From Gammaproteobacteria bacterium (GTDB lineage: Bacteria; Gemmatimonadota; Gemmatimonadetes; Longimicrobiales; Gaopeijiaceae): a stretch of DNA of 17,319 bases. Below the pieces are notes generated by a model. It did no database searches, was not told the DNA's origin, and worked only from the letters and a program-made list of their open reading frames with translations. The translations under genes and the position numbers were made by a program. The stretch lies in contig VYDD01000294.1 of NCBI GenBank assembly GCA_009843625.1, positions 1 through 17,319 of the forward strand, read 5' to 3'. Shown one piece after another: positions 7,513 to 14,427 of this stretch (positions within the stretch are counted from its first letter, which is position 1; each line of letters starts with the position of its first letter).

Positions 7513-8322
7513 ATGAAGCGAACAACCGGACTTCACATCATCGCAGTACTCGCGCTGGCTTCGTCATGCGCGCCGCCGGACGCTGACCATTCGGCCGTAT
7601 TCGACGGCACCGCGGGCCGCTGGATCGACCTGACCCACGACGTGTCCGCCGACGCCGTCTTCTGGCCCACCGCGGATCCGTTCGTGCTGGACACGGTCGC
7701 CTACGGCATGACCGAGGGAGGGTACTTCTACGCCGCCTTCAACTTCGCGTCGTCCGAACACGGCGGCACCCACGTCGACGCGCCCATCCACTTCGCCGAG
7801 GGAAGAATAACCACCGCGCAGATCCCCCTTTCCGCCCTGATCGGGCCGGCCGCCGTCATCCGCGACCCCGCCGGGAACAATGCTGACCACCAGGTGGGGG
7901 TGGAGGCGATCGCCGCGTGGGAGGCGCGCCATGGTCCCATCCCCGCGGGGACGACGGTCCTGCTCGACACCGGCTGGGCCGACCGCTGGCCGGACCCCGT
8001 CCGCTACCTGGGGACTGCCCTGCGAGGCGAGGAGGCGATTCCGGAGCTCCACTTCCCGGGACTGGACCCGGAGGCGGCGCAATGGCTGGTCGACAACCGC
8101 GACATCGCTGCGCTGGGCCTCGACACGCCCAGCCTCGACTACGGGCAGTCGAGCGCCTTCGAGACGCACCGCATCCTCTACTGGGAGAACATCCCGGGCT
8201 ACGAGAACGTGGTTTCGCTGCCGGAACTCCCCGAGTGGGGCGCCTTTGTCGTGGCGCTGCCGATGAAGATCGCGGGGGGCAGCGGAGGGCCGCTGCGCAT
8301 CGTGGCGTTCGTGCCCGACTGA
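7513..8322 (+). CDS. Cyclase-family (kynurenine formamidase-like) lipoprotein
   Basis: 269 residues; the ATG at 7513 is preceded by GGAGGAGG (7501-7508). An upstream in-frame start would place about 29 non-signal residues before the lipoprotein signal and is unlikely. The signal ends with lipobox LASSC (lipid Cys19). The enzyme domain carries the zinc-binding motif of the cyclase/KynB family, HGGTHVDAPIHF (83-94), then LLDTGWADRW (150-159), GLDTPSLDYGQ (202-212) and H219. Characterised members hydrolyse N-formylkynurenine or open cyclic amides or esters with a divalent metal. As a lipoprotein it would work on the periplasmic side. The gene stands alone, divergent from the peptidase operon and convergent with the D-aminoacylase operon. 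No other kynurenine-pathway gene is in the window, so the substrate is open. Confidence 0.85.
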   Translation: MKRTTGLHIIAVLALASSCAPPDADHSAVFDGTAGRWIDLTHDVSADAVFWPTADPFVLDTVAYGMTEGGYFYAAFNFASSEHGGTHVDAPIHFAEGRITTAQIPLSALIGPAAVIRDPAGNNADHQVGVEAIAAWEARHGPIPAGTTVLLDTGWADRWPDPVRYLGTALRGEEAIPELHFPGLDPEAAQWLVDNRDIAALGLDTPSLDYGQSSAFETHRILYWENIPGYENVVSLPELPEWGAFVVALPMKIAGGSGGPLRIVAFVPD

Positions 8323-8331
8323 GGAACGGCG

Positions 8332-8357
8332 ACCGGACTAATCTAGTTTAGTCCAGT
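8332..8357. terminator. Bidirectional hairpin terminator candidate between convergent genes
   Basis: ACCGGACTAA (8332-8341) pairs with TTAGTCCAGT (8348-8357) as a ten-base stem with one C/A mismatch and a six-base loop TCTAGT. It lies almost exactly in the 38-base gap between the cyclase stop (8322) and the D-aminoacylase stop (8361), and is conspicuously AT-rich for this DNA. No long T-run follows, so an intrinsic terminator is likely but not proven. Confidence 0.5.
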
Positions 8358-8360
8358 TAG

Positions 8361-10100
8361 CTAATCACCTCTCCAGCCGGGCCCGCGCACGAAGCGGCCG
8401 GACATCGCGCCGGTGGGTTCGGAGTCCTCGAGCACCATCACGCCGTTGACGAACACGTGCGTTACCCCGGTGGCGAGCTGGTGGGCGTCCTCGTAGGTGG
8501 CGTGGTCGATGATGGTGGCCGGATCAAACACCACGACATCGGCGAAATAGCCTTCCGCGAGCCGCCCGCGGTCGGAGAGGCGCAGGTTGGTGGCCGGAAG
8601 CGAAGTCAGCTTGCGCACCGCCTCTTCCAGCGGGATGACGCCTTCCTCGCGCACGTATCTGCCCAGCAGGCGGGCGAAGTTGCCGTACGCCCGCGGATGA
8701 GTGCTGTTCTGCAGGAAGACGCCTTCGGGCGCCATGGACCCGGCGTCGGAGTCGAACGAGACCCAGGGCAGGGCGATCTGGCGGCGCACGTTCTCCTCCG
8801 ACATGAGGAAGTAGACGACCTGCACCCGGGTGCCGTCCTCGATCACCAGGTCGATGGCGGTCTCCTCGGGCGGCGTGCCGCGCTCCTCGGCCACCTCGGC
8901 CAGGGTCATGCCCTGGTAGCGGCGCAGCTCCTCGTTGCGGAAACCGACCAGCAGCGCCCCCTCGGGGCCGGACGAGAGCAGCAGGTTCTCCCACTCGTCG
9001 GTCGGGGTGCGCATCTCTTCCACCACGCGCGCGCGGATCTCCGGATCCCGGATGCGCTCGGCCCAGGCGTCGTAGCCGCCCTCCTGCACCCAGGGCGGCA
9101 TGGCGGCGTCGAGCCCGGTGGAGCCGGCGGTGTAGGTGTACATGTCGGCGGTGACGCCGAGCCCCTCGGCGCGCACCTGCTCCACGCGCGCGATCACGTC
9201 CTCCAGCTTGTGCCAGTTCTCGCGCCCGGCCGCCTTCAGATGGTAGATCTCGGCGCGGATGCCCGCCTCGCGGGCGATGGTGATGAGCTCCTCGACCGAT
9301 TCCAGCAGCCGCGCGCCCTCGCTGCGCATGTGCGAGATGTACATCCCGTTGTACTCGGCGGCGACCTCGGAGAGCGCGATCAGCTCGTCGGTGTCGGCGA
9401 AGAAGCCGGGCGTGTAGATGAGCGACGAGCCCACCCCCATGGCGCCCTCCTCCATGGCCGTGCGCACGAGGGCGCGCATGCGCTCCAGCTCGTCTGCGGT
9501 GGGGGGGCGGTCGTCGTAGCCGATCTCGTGGATCCGCACGGTGGTGGCGCCGATGAAGGAGCCCACGTTGGTGGCGACGCCCTTGAGCTCCAGGAAGCTC
9601 AGGTATTCGCCGAGCGTCGTCCACGGCACTTCCAGCGGTGCATCCGGCGGCAGGCCCAGGGCGCGTGCAGCGGCTTCCGTCCCGCCCAGCCAGGACACGA
9701 AGTCATCGAGGAAGTCCGCCTTCATGGCGTCGTTCGCAGGTCCCATCGATGTGCCTTCGCCGAAGATCTCTAGCGTCACACCCTGGCGGATGTCGCCGAG
9801 CGAGCGGCCGTCCACGATGAGCGATTCGGTGGCCCAGCTGAGCATGTTGATGAAGCCCGGGGAAACCGCCATTCCCGAGGCGTCGAGGACTTGCACGGCC
9901 TCGGCGCCGGAGAGGTCGCCGAGCGCCGCGATCCGGTCTCCGCGGATGCCGACGTCGGAGACCACCGGGGGTGAACCGGAACCGTCGTAGACGGTGCCTC
10001 CACGGATCACGACATCGTACCCGGTCCGGTCGCCGGCGCATCCCGCCGCCAGCGCGCCCAGGCAAACGACCGCCGCCCGCCTCCACCGCAGGGCGTTCAT
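8361..10100 (-). CDS. D-aminoacylase-type amidohydrolase lipoprotein with altered metal motif
   Basis: 579 residues. Lipobox LAAGC gives lipid Cys21. The N-terminal small beta domain (YDVVIRGGTVYDGSG) and C-terminal GRLAEGYFADVVVFDP are standard for the amidohydrolase superfamily, and the best relative is N-acyl-D-amino-acid deacylase. Conserved metal-site positions visible are H257 (ISHMRSEG), H287 (YHLKAAG) and D450/D452 (SFDSDAG). The classical HxH after PGFID is absent: the protein reads PGFINMLSW (81-89). The GNCG cysteine region reads GEGTSMGP (114-121). This looks like a sub-branch rather than decay, because the frame is intact and flanking motifs are strong. Expected role: removing acyl groups from D-amino acids, or a related amide, outside the cytoplasm. 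Its ATG overlaps the symporter stop by four bases (ATGA), so it is the translationally coupled last gene of the operon. Confidence 0.82.
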   Translation of the reverse strand: MNALRWRRAAVVCLGALAAGCAGDRTGYDVVIRGGTVYDGSGSPPVVSDVGIRGDRIAALGDLSGAEAVQVLDASGMAVSPGFINMLSWATESLIVDGRSLGDIRQGVTLEIFGEGTSMGPANDAMKADFLDDFVSWLGGTEAAARALGLPPDAPLEVPWTTLGEYLSFLELKGVATNVGSFIGATTVRIHEIGYDDRPPTADELERMRALVRTAMEEGAMGVGSSLIYTPGFFADTDELIALSEVAAEYNGMYISHMRSEGARLLESVEELITIAREAGIRAEIYHLKAAGRENWHKLEDVIARVEQVRAEGLGVTADMYTYTAGSTGLDAAMPPWVQEGGYDAWAERIRDPEIRARVVEEMRTPTDEWENLLLSSGPEGALLVGFRNEELRRYQGMTLAEVAEERGTPPEETAIDLVIEDGTRVQVVYFLMSEENVRRQIALPWVSFDSDAGSMAPEGVFLQNSTHPRAYGNFARLLGRYVREEGVIPLEEAVRKLTSLPATNLRLSDRGRLAEGYFADVVVFDPATIIDHATYEDAHQLATGVTHVFVNGVMVLEDSEPTGAMSGRFVRGPGWRGD

Positions 10101-11818
10101 GCCGACACCTCATGCGCAGGTCCGGATCCCTTCGGCACCCGGATGCTCTCCACGAGCCGACCCACCTCCTCGGGCGGCGCCGCGCTCGACCGCGACACGA
10201 TACCCGCGACCACGAAATTGATCAGCATGCCCACGAAACCGATGCCCTCCGGCGAAATCCCCAGGAACCAGTTGTCGGCCGTGTTGGCGGCCGGATTCAC
10301 GTAGTTGAAGTAGATGATGTAGGCGGCCGTGAACACGATTCCCGAGATCATCCCGGCGATGGCGCCCTCGCGGTTCATGCGCCGCGAGAAGATGCCCAGG
10401 ATGATGGCGGGGAAGAACGAGGCCGCGGCCAGCCCGAAGGCGAAGGCCACCACCTGGGCGACGAAGCCGGGCGGGTTGATGCCCAGATAGCCGGCCAGCA
10501 CGACCGCGAAGGCTGCGCTGATGCGGGCCCAGACAAGCTCTCCGCGCTCGGAGATGCCGGGGCGGAACACCCCTTTGAGCAGGTCGTGGCTGATGGCCGA
10601 GGAGACCACCAGAAGAAGTCCCGCCGCGGTGGAGAGCGCCGCCGCGAGCCCGCCCGCCGCCACCAGCCCGACGACCCAGGCCGGCAGCCCGGCGATCTCC
10701 GGGTTGGCCAGCACCATGATGTCGCGGTCGATGGTGAGCTCGTTCTGCACCGGCTGGCCCGAGTCATCGATGGCATCGGGGCCCACGAACTGGATCAGCC
10801 CGTCGCCGTTGTGGTCCTCGTAGGCGATCAGGTCCGTGTTCTCCCAGGTGGTGAACCACTCGGGGACCGCCTCGTAGGGCTGCTCCGACACCGTGTTGAG
10901 CAGGTTGGTGCGCGCGAACACGGCCACCGCGGGAGCCGTCGTATACAGGATTGCGATGAAGAGCAGCGCCCATCCCGCCGAGATCCGGGCGTCGCGCACG
11001 CGCGGCACGGTATAGAAGCGGATGATCACGTGGGGCAGCCCCGCCGTGCCCACCATGAGCGCGGCCGTAATGGCGAAGATGTCCAGCGTCGACTTGGAGC
11101 CGTCCGTGTAGGCGGCGAAGCCCAACTGTTCGTGGAGCCCGTCAAGGCGGTCAAGCAGGTACTCGCCGCTGACCAGGTCGGCGCCCCCAAGCCCCAGCTG
11201 CGGCACGGGGTTTCCCGTGATGAGGATCGAGAGGAAGATGGCGGGCACCATGTACGCGAAGATGAGCACGCAGTACTGCGCCACCTGCGTGTAGGTGATG
11301 CCCTTCATCCCCCCGAGCACCGCGTAGAAGAAGACGATCGCCATGCCGATCGCCACGCCCCACTCGATCGGCACCTCGAGGAAGCGGCTGAAGACGATGC
11401 CCACCCCGCGCATCTGCCCGGCCACGTAGGTGAACGAGATGAAGATGGCGCACACCACCGCCACCACCCGCGCGGTGTGCGAGTAGTAGCGGGCACCAAC
11501 GAAGTCGGGAACGGTGTAGCGCCCGAACTTGCGCAGGTAGGGAGCCAGCAGCAGCGCCAGCAGGACGTAGCCGCCGGTCCACCCCATGAGATACACCGAA
11601 CCGTCGTATCCCAGGAAGGCGATCAGCCCGGCCATCGAAATGAAGGATGCGGCCGACATCCAGTCGGCGGCCGTCGCCATTCCGTTCGAAAGCGGATGCA
11701 CGCCCTTGCCCGCCACATAGAAATCCCGGGTCGTGTTCGCGCGGGACCACACCGCCACGCCGATGTATAGCGCGAAGGAGATCGCGACCAGGGTGAAGGT
11801 CCAGGCCTGAACGTTCAT
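10097..11818 (-). CDS. Sodium:solute symporter, SSS family (ActP/VC_2705-like large subunit)
   Basis: 573 residues, mostly membrane helices in the LeuT-like SSS arrangement. The ATG at 11818 has GAGGGGGG upstream. Family marks include DFYVAGKGVHPLSNGMATAA (32-51) and DWMSAASFISMAG (52-64), the helix that lines the sodium site. Others are MKGITYTQVAQ (171-181), GLPHVIIRFYTV (260-271) and AAALSTAAGLLLVVSSAISH (392-411). It runs 13 bases behind the DUF4212 small subunit, which fixes it to the two-component acetate-permease-like branch. A polar loop of about 65 residues (about 306-370) includes EDHNGDGLIQF (334-344), resembling a calcium-loop DxNxDGxI pattern. It should import a small carboxylate or amino-acid product with sodium, plausibly one released by the coupled D-aminoacylase. 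Substrate not shown by the sequence. Confidence 0.9.
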   Translation of the reverse strand: MNVQAWTFTLVAISFALYIGVAVWSRANTTRDFYVAGKGVHPLSNGMATAADWMSAASFISMAGLIAFLGYDGSVYLMGWTGGYVLLALLLAPYLRKFGRYTVPDFVGARYYSHTARVVAVVCAIFISFTYVAGQMRGVGIVFSRFLEVPIEWGVAIGMAIVFFYAVLGGMKGITYTQVAQYCVLIFAYMVPAIFLSILITGNPVPQLGLGGADLVSGEYLLDRLDGLHEQLGFAAYTDGSKSTLDIFAITAALMVGTAGLPHVIIRFYTVPRVRDARISAGWALLFIAILYTTAPAVAVFARTNLLNTVSEQPYEAVPEWFTTWENTDLIAYEDHNGDGLIQFVGPDAIDDSGQPVQNELTIDRDIMVLANPEIAGLPAWVVGLVAAGGLAAALSTAAGLLLVVSSAISHDLLKGVFRPGISERGELVWARISAAFAVVLAGYLGINPPGFVAQVVAFAFGLAAASFFPAIILGIFSRRMNREGAIAGMISGIVFTAAYIIYFNYVNPAANTADNWFLGISPEGIGFVGMLINFVVAGIVSRSSAAPPEEVGRLVESIRVPKGSGPAHEVSA

Positions 11819-11831
11819 CGAGCCGCCCCCC

Positions 11832-12101
11832 TCATTCCTCCTCCACCCCGTACTCGCGGTCCAGGCGGTTCATCAGCCGAACGTAGACGAAGATGAGCAC
11901 CAGGAAGGCGTAGATGGCGCCCTGCTGGGCGAACCAGAATCCGGCCTTGAATCCCGTGCCGGGGATCCGGAAGCCGTTGAGCGCGTCCGCGAACAGGATG
12001 CCGCAGCCGAACGACACCAGGAACCAGATCGAGAGCAGGATTGCCAGGTAGCGCAGGTTGGCGGTCCAGTATCCCGGTCGGACGGATGGCGGAGAGGTCA
12101 T
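11832..12101 (-). CDS. DUF4212 small subunit of a sodium symporter
   Basis: 89 residues from the ATG at 12101, with GAGG eight bases upstream. A longer open frame upstream overlaps the protease gene and is not supported. Two membrane helices lie at about 17-38 and 57-76. The conserved features of this family are present: YWTANLRY (11-18), IWFLVSFGCGILFA (25-38), GFWFAQQG (54-61) and a C-terminal RLMNRLDREYGVEE (75-88). DUF4212 proteins are found beside VC_2705-type SSS symporters and are thought to be their partner subunit. That matches the symporter gene 13 bases downstream. Third gene of the five-gene operon, 29 bases after the CPBP protease. Confidence 0.92.
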   Translation of the reverse strand: MTSPPSVRPGYWTANLRYLAILLSIWFLVSFGCGILFADALNGFRIPGTGFKAGFWFAQQGAIYAFLVLIFVYVRLMNRLDREYGVEEE

Positions 12102-12130
12102 CGGCGGATCCTCGCGTGGAGCGATGAGGT

Positions 12131-13072
12131 TCAGGAGGTCAGACCCGGACGGCGGTACAGATCTTCGGGCGGGCGGGCTTCCTCGCGGAACGCGCGCCGC
12201 AGCAGCAGATAGCCGCCCACCGCGAACGCCACGCCCACCGCGTTCAGCCAGAACGGCTGGAACTGCACGGCATCCCCCATGCTGCTCGTGAAGCCGGGAA
12301 TCTCCACCTGGGTGAGCCCGGCAAGCCATGCCGTGCCGTTGGCGACCGCATGCGCGAACAGGCAGGGGATCAGCGATCCGGTCTCGATCAGCAGCCAGGC
12401 CAGCAGCACTCCGGCGACCAGGGCCGAGATGAACTGCCAGGGGTTGGTGTGCATCACGGCGAAGAGGAACGCCGAGAGCAGGATGGCGCGCCTCTTCGAA
12501 TAGTTGGCGAGGAAGCCCCTCAGGATGAGGCCTCTGAAGAGCACTTCCTCGGTCACCGGCGCAACGACCACAAGCAGGAAGAAGCTGCTGATGGGGCGCG
12601 CTCTGGTGTCCAGGAGTCCCTCGAACGCCTCGGCCAGTGCCGCGGGCGGCGGGAAGAACAGGCGAGTCAGGTTGTCGACCTCGGACAGCAGAATGACCGT
12701 GCCGAGGATGAGTAGGGCGGTGAGGAAGAGCACGCGCGTGGAAGCCGCCGAGAGCGGACAGGTCTCACGCAAGCCGACCCCGCTGCGCCGCGTGGCGCCC
12801 AGAATCACCAGACCGAATGCGAGCACGTTGCCGAGGCCAAGCGCGAGCGGGTGTTGGCTGAGGGTTCCCGCCGTCGGGTCGAGCAGCGTGAACGACAGCC
12901 CGATGGCGACTTGGAGCACGAGCACCAGCACCACGAGCCAGAGGGCCCTCCCGAAGGTGGGGTAGGAGCGCGTGGACGGGGCCCGCGCGGGGGCCATCCC
13001 TTGCACGCTATCCGTGGGCCGCCGGGCCTCCGGGGTGGCCGGATGCCCGGATGTGTCCTGGCTGTCGGTCAC
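12131..13072 (-). CDS. CPBP-family intramembrane metalloprotease
   Basis: 313 residues using a GTG start at 13072, six bases after the aminotransferase stop. No clear Shine-Dalgarno is visible there, so translation is probably coupled. The next in-frame ATG (residue 26, 12997) also lacks one. About seven hydrophobic segments follow a polar N-terminal tail of about 40 residues. The three CPBP (Rce1/Abi) motifs are intact: EEVLFR (175-180), F204 with H208 in FAVMH, and HAVAN (241-245). Family members cleave prenylated or membrane-bound proteins within the bilayer, or act in peptide-tailoring and immunity functions. Its place between an exported aminotransferase and a symporter is unexplained. 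It could process a membrane partner, or be carried along for co-expression. Confidence 0.87.
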   Translation of the reverse strand: MTDSQDTSGHPATPEARRPTDSVQGMAPARAPSTRSYPTFGRALWLVVLVLVLQVAIGLSFTLLDPTAGTLSQHPLALGLGNVLAFGLVILGATRRSGVGLRETCPLSAASTRVLFLTALLILGTVILLSEVDNLTRLFFPPPAALAEAFEGLLDTRARPISSFFLLVVVAPVTEEVLFRGLILRGFLANYSKRRAILLSAFLFAVMHTNPWQFISALVAGVLLAWLLIETGSLIPCLFAHAVANGTAWLAGLTQVEIPGFTSSMGDAVQFQPFWLNAVGVAFAVGGYLLLRRAFREEARPPEDLYRRPGLTS

Positions 13073-13078
13073 GTGCGA

Positions 13079-14203
13079 CTACACCCAGCCCTTGCTGCGG
13101 AAGTCGCGCAGGGTTTCGGCCCACTGCTCCATGTGCTCGGGGAGGGAGAAGGAGAGGCGGTTGTAGCCCAGCATGGGCGGGAACCTGCGGCCCACCAGGA
13201 GGCCGGCGTCGCTCATGCGGTTGATGTAGGTGTCGAGATCGCCGCTGATGCGGTGCATCAGGAAATTGCCGTGGGTGGGCAGGTACTCGAGGCCGAGTTC
13301 ATCCAGGCAGGCTTCGGTGACCTCGCGGGCCTCGCGGTTCACCTCTCGGCTCTTCGCCATCAGTTCCTCGTCGCCAAAGCACGCGATGCCGGCTGCCAGC
13401 GCGAGCTGGTTGGCGCTGCTGTGTATGGCGAAGTCCTGCATGCGCCGGACCGCGAGCGGGTGCGCGATGCCGAAGCCCAGGCGCAGCCCCGCCATCCCGT
13501 AGATCTTGGAGAAGGTGCGCACCACGATAACGTTGGGGCGGTCGTGCACCCACTTGAGCGCGGACCAGTATGAGGGGTCGTCCACGTACTCGTAGTAGGC
13601 CTCGTCCATGAGGAAGAGCACGTGCTCGGGCGCGTCGGCGATCCAGTTGTCGAGTTCGGCGCTGGGCGTGATGGTGCCCGTCGGGTTGTTGGGGTTGCAG
13701 ACGTAGACCATGGCCGGGCGGCCGTCTTTCTCGGACTCCTCGCGCATGCGGTTCAGGTCGTGCTCGTACCTGGAGTTGAGGGGGACGGTCGCGACGTCGT
13801 ACGGATAGGTGTCGCGATAGTCGTTCACGTCCTCGAAGGTGGGCTCGGCGAGCACCAGCTTGCGAAGCGGAGACGCATACCCCTGCACGATCATCTGCAG
13901 GATCTCGGTGGATCCCGCCCCGAGCACCAGTTGATCGGAGTTGATGCCGTAGTAGGAGCACATCCTGTCGCTGAGCTGCCCGATCAGATCGCCCGGATAC
14001 CGGTTCGCGAGGTCGAGGTTGTCGATGACCGCCTGGCGGGCCGCAGGCGAGAGCCCCAGCGGGTTTTCGTTGGAGTTCATGCGGATGGCGCCGGCCTGGA
14101 GCCGGGGCGACCATGTGGCGTTTGCGAAGCGGGGGAAGCCCAGGCCTCCCATGCCGAGGGCGCCCAGTGTGGCGCCGGATCGAACGAAGAGTCTGCGGTC
14201 CAT
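13079..14203 (-). CDS. Tat-exported class I/II aminotransferase (HisC-like)
   Basis: 374 residues from the ATG at 14203, with GAGGAA about seven bases upstream. The open frame continues upstream past a good promoter candidate, so longer starts are unlikely. DRRLFVRSGATLGALGMGGL is a twin-arginine signal with a non-canonical F-V-R. The fold type I PLP enzyme is complete: NSNENPLG (43-50), GAGSTEI (95-101), CNPNNPTG (169-176), DEAYYEY (200-206), Schiff-base lysine K233 in TFSKIYGMAGLRLGF, and R349 for the substrate carboxylate. Closest family is histidinol-phosphate aminotransferase, but a Tat signal argues against a role in histidine synthesis. It would transfer amino groups in the envelope, with PLP bound before export. 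First gene of the five-gene operon; six bases to the CPBP gene. Confidence 0.88.
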   Translation of the reverse strand: MDRRLFVRSGATLGALGMGGLGFPRFANATWSPRLQAGAIRMNSNENPLGLSPAARQAVIDNLDLANRYPGDLIGQLSDRMCSYYGINSDQLVLGAGSTEILQMIVQGYASPLRKLVLAEPTFEDVNDYRDTYPYDVATVPLNSRYEHDLNRMREESEKDGRPAMVYVCNPNNPTGTITPSAELDNWIADAPEHVLFLMDEAYYEYVDDPSYWSALKWVHDRPNVIVVRTFSKIYGMAGLRLGFGIAHPLAVRRMQDFAIHSSANQLALAAGIACFGDEELMAKSREVNREAREVTEACLDELGLEYLPTHGNFLMHRISGDLDTYINRMSDAGLLVGRRFPPMLGYNRLSFSLPEHMEQWAETLRDFRSKGWV

Positions 14204-14248
14204 CGGGTTCCTCACACGGAGAGATGGGACAAGGCGAAAACCCGGCTG

Positions 14249-14277
14249 ATGATAGACGCGCGCGGAGTGCGGGGCAA
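14249..14277 (-). promoter_or_regulatory. Probable sigma70-like promoter of the five-gene operon
   Basis: Reading the minus strand, TTGCCC (14277-14272) and TATCAT (14254-14249) are separated by exactly 17 bases. Four of six and five of six positions match the -35 and -10 consensus. Transcription would start near 14242, leaving a leader of about 40 bases before the aminotransferase ATG at 14203. No other promoter is apparent in the short gaps inside the operon, so this one could drive all five genes. Confidence 0.42.
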
Positions 14278-14330
14278 CGCGCCCCTTGCACGTCATCGCA
14301 AGCACAGTGAACGTTTTCCGGCGCTGTGGC

Positions 14331-14349
14331 CGCTGGCCGGTCGCCAGCG
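14331..14349 (+). other. GC-rich hairpin upstream of menF
   Basis: CGCTGGC (14331-14337) and GCCAGCG (14343-14349) form a seven-base stem around a five-base loop, about 80 bases before the menF ATG. An outer pair CGGCGCTG (14319-14326) and CAGCGCCG (14345-14352) gives an alternative stem. It may be a leader structure or chance in GC-rich DNA. I recognise no riboswitch around it. Confidence 0.2.
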
Positions 14350-14427
14350 CCGCATGGCGAAGCACAGGCCACCGCCGGAAGGTTGCCGCGGGGGCCACCG
14401 GGACCACGGAAATCACCTGCCGGAGAC

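Noticed and set aside
6299..7516. 405-codon plus-strand frame opposite the M28 peptidase
   Set aside because: Antisense shadow; low-complexity translation without family features.
8457..9773. 438-codon plus-strand frame opposite the D-aminoacylase gene
   Set aside because: Antisense shadow of a clear coding gene; composition biased and no motif.
9971..11770. 599-codon open frame on the plus strand opposite the symporter and deacylase
   Set aside because: It is antisense to two genes with firm family motifs. The translation is low-complexity, rich in His, Arg, Gly and Asp, with no recognisable domain or ribosome-binding site. Long antisense frames are expected at this GC content.
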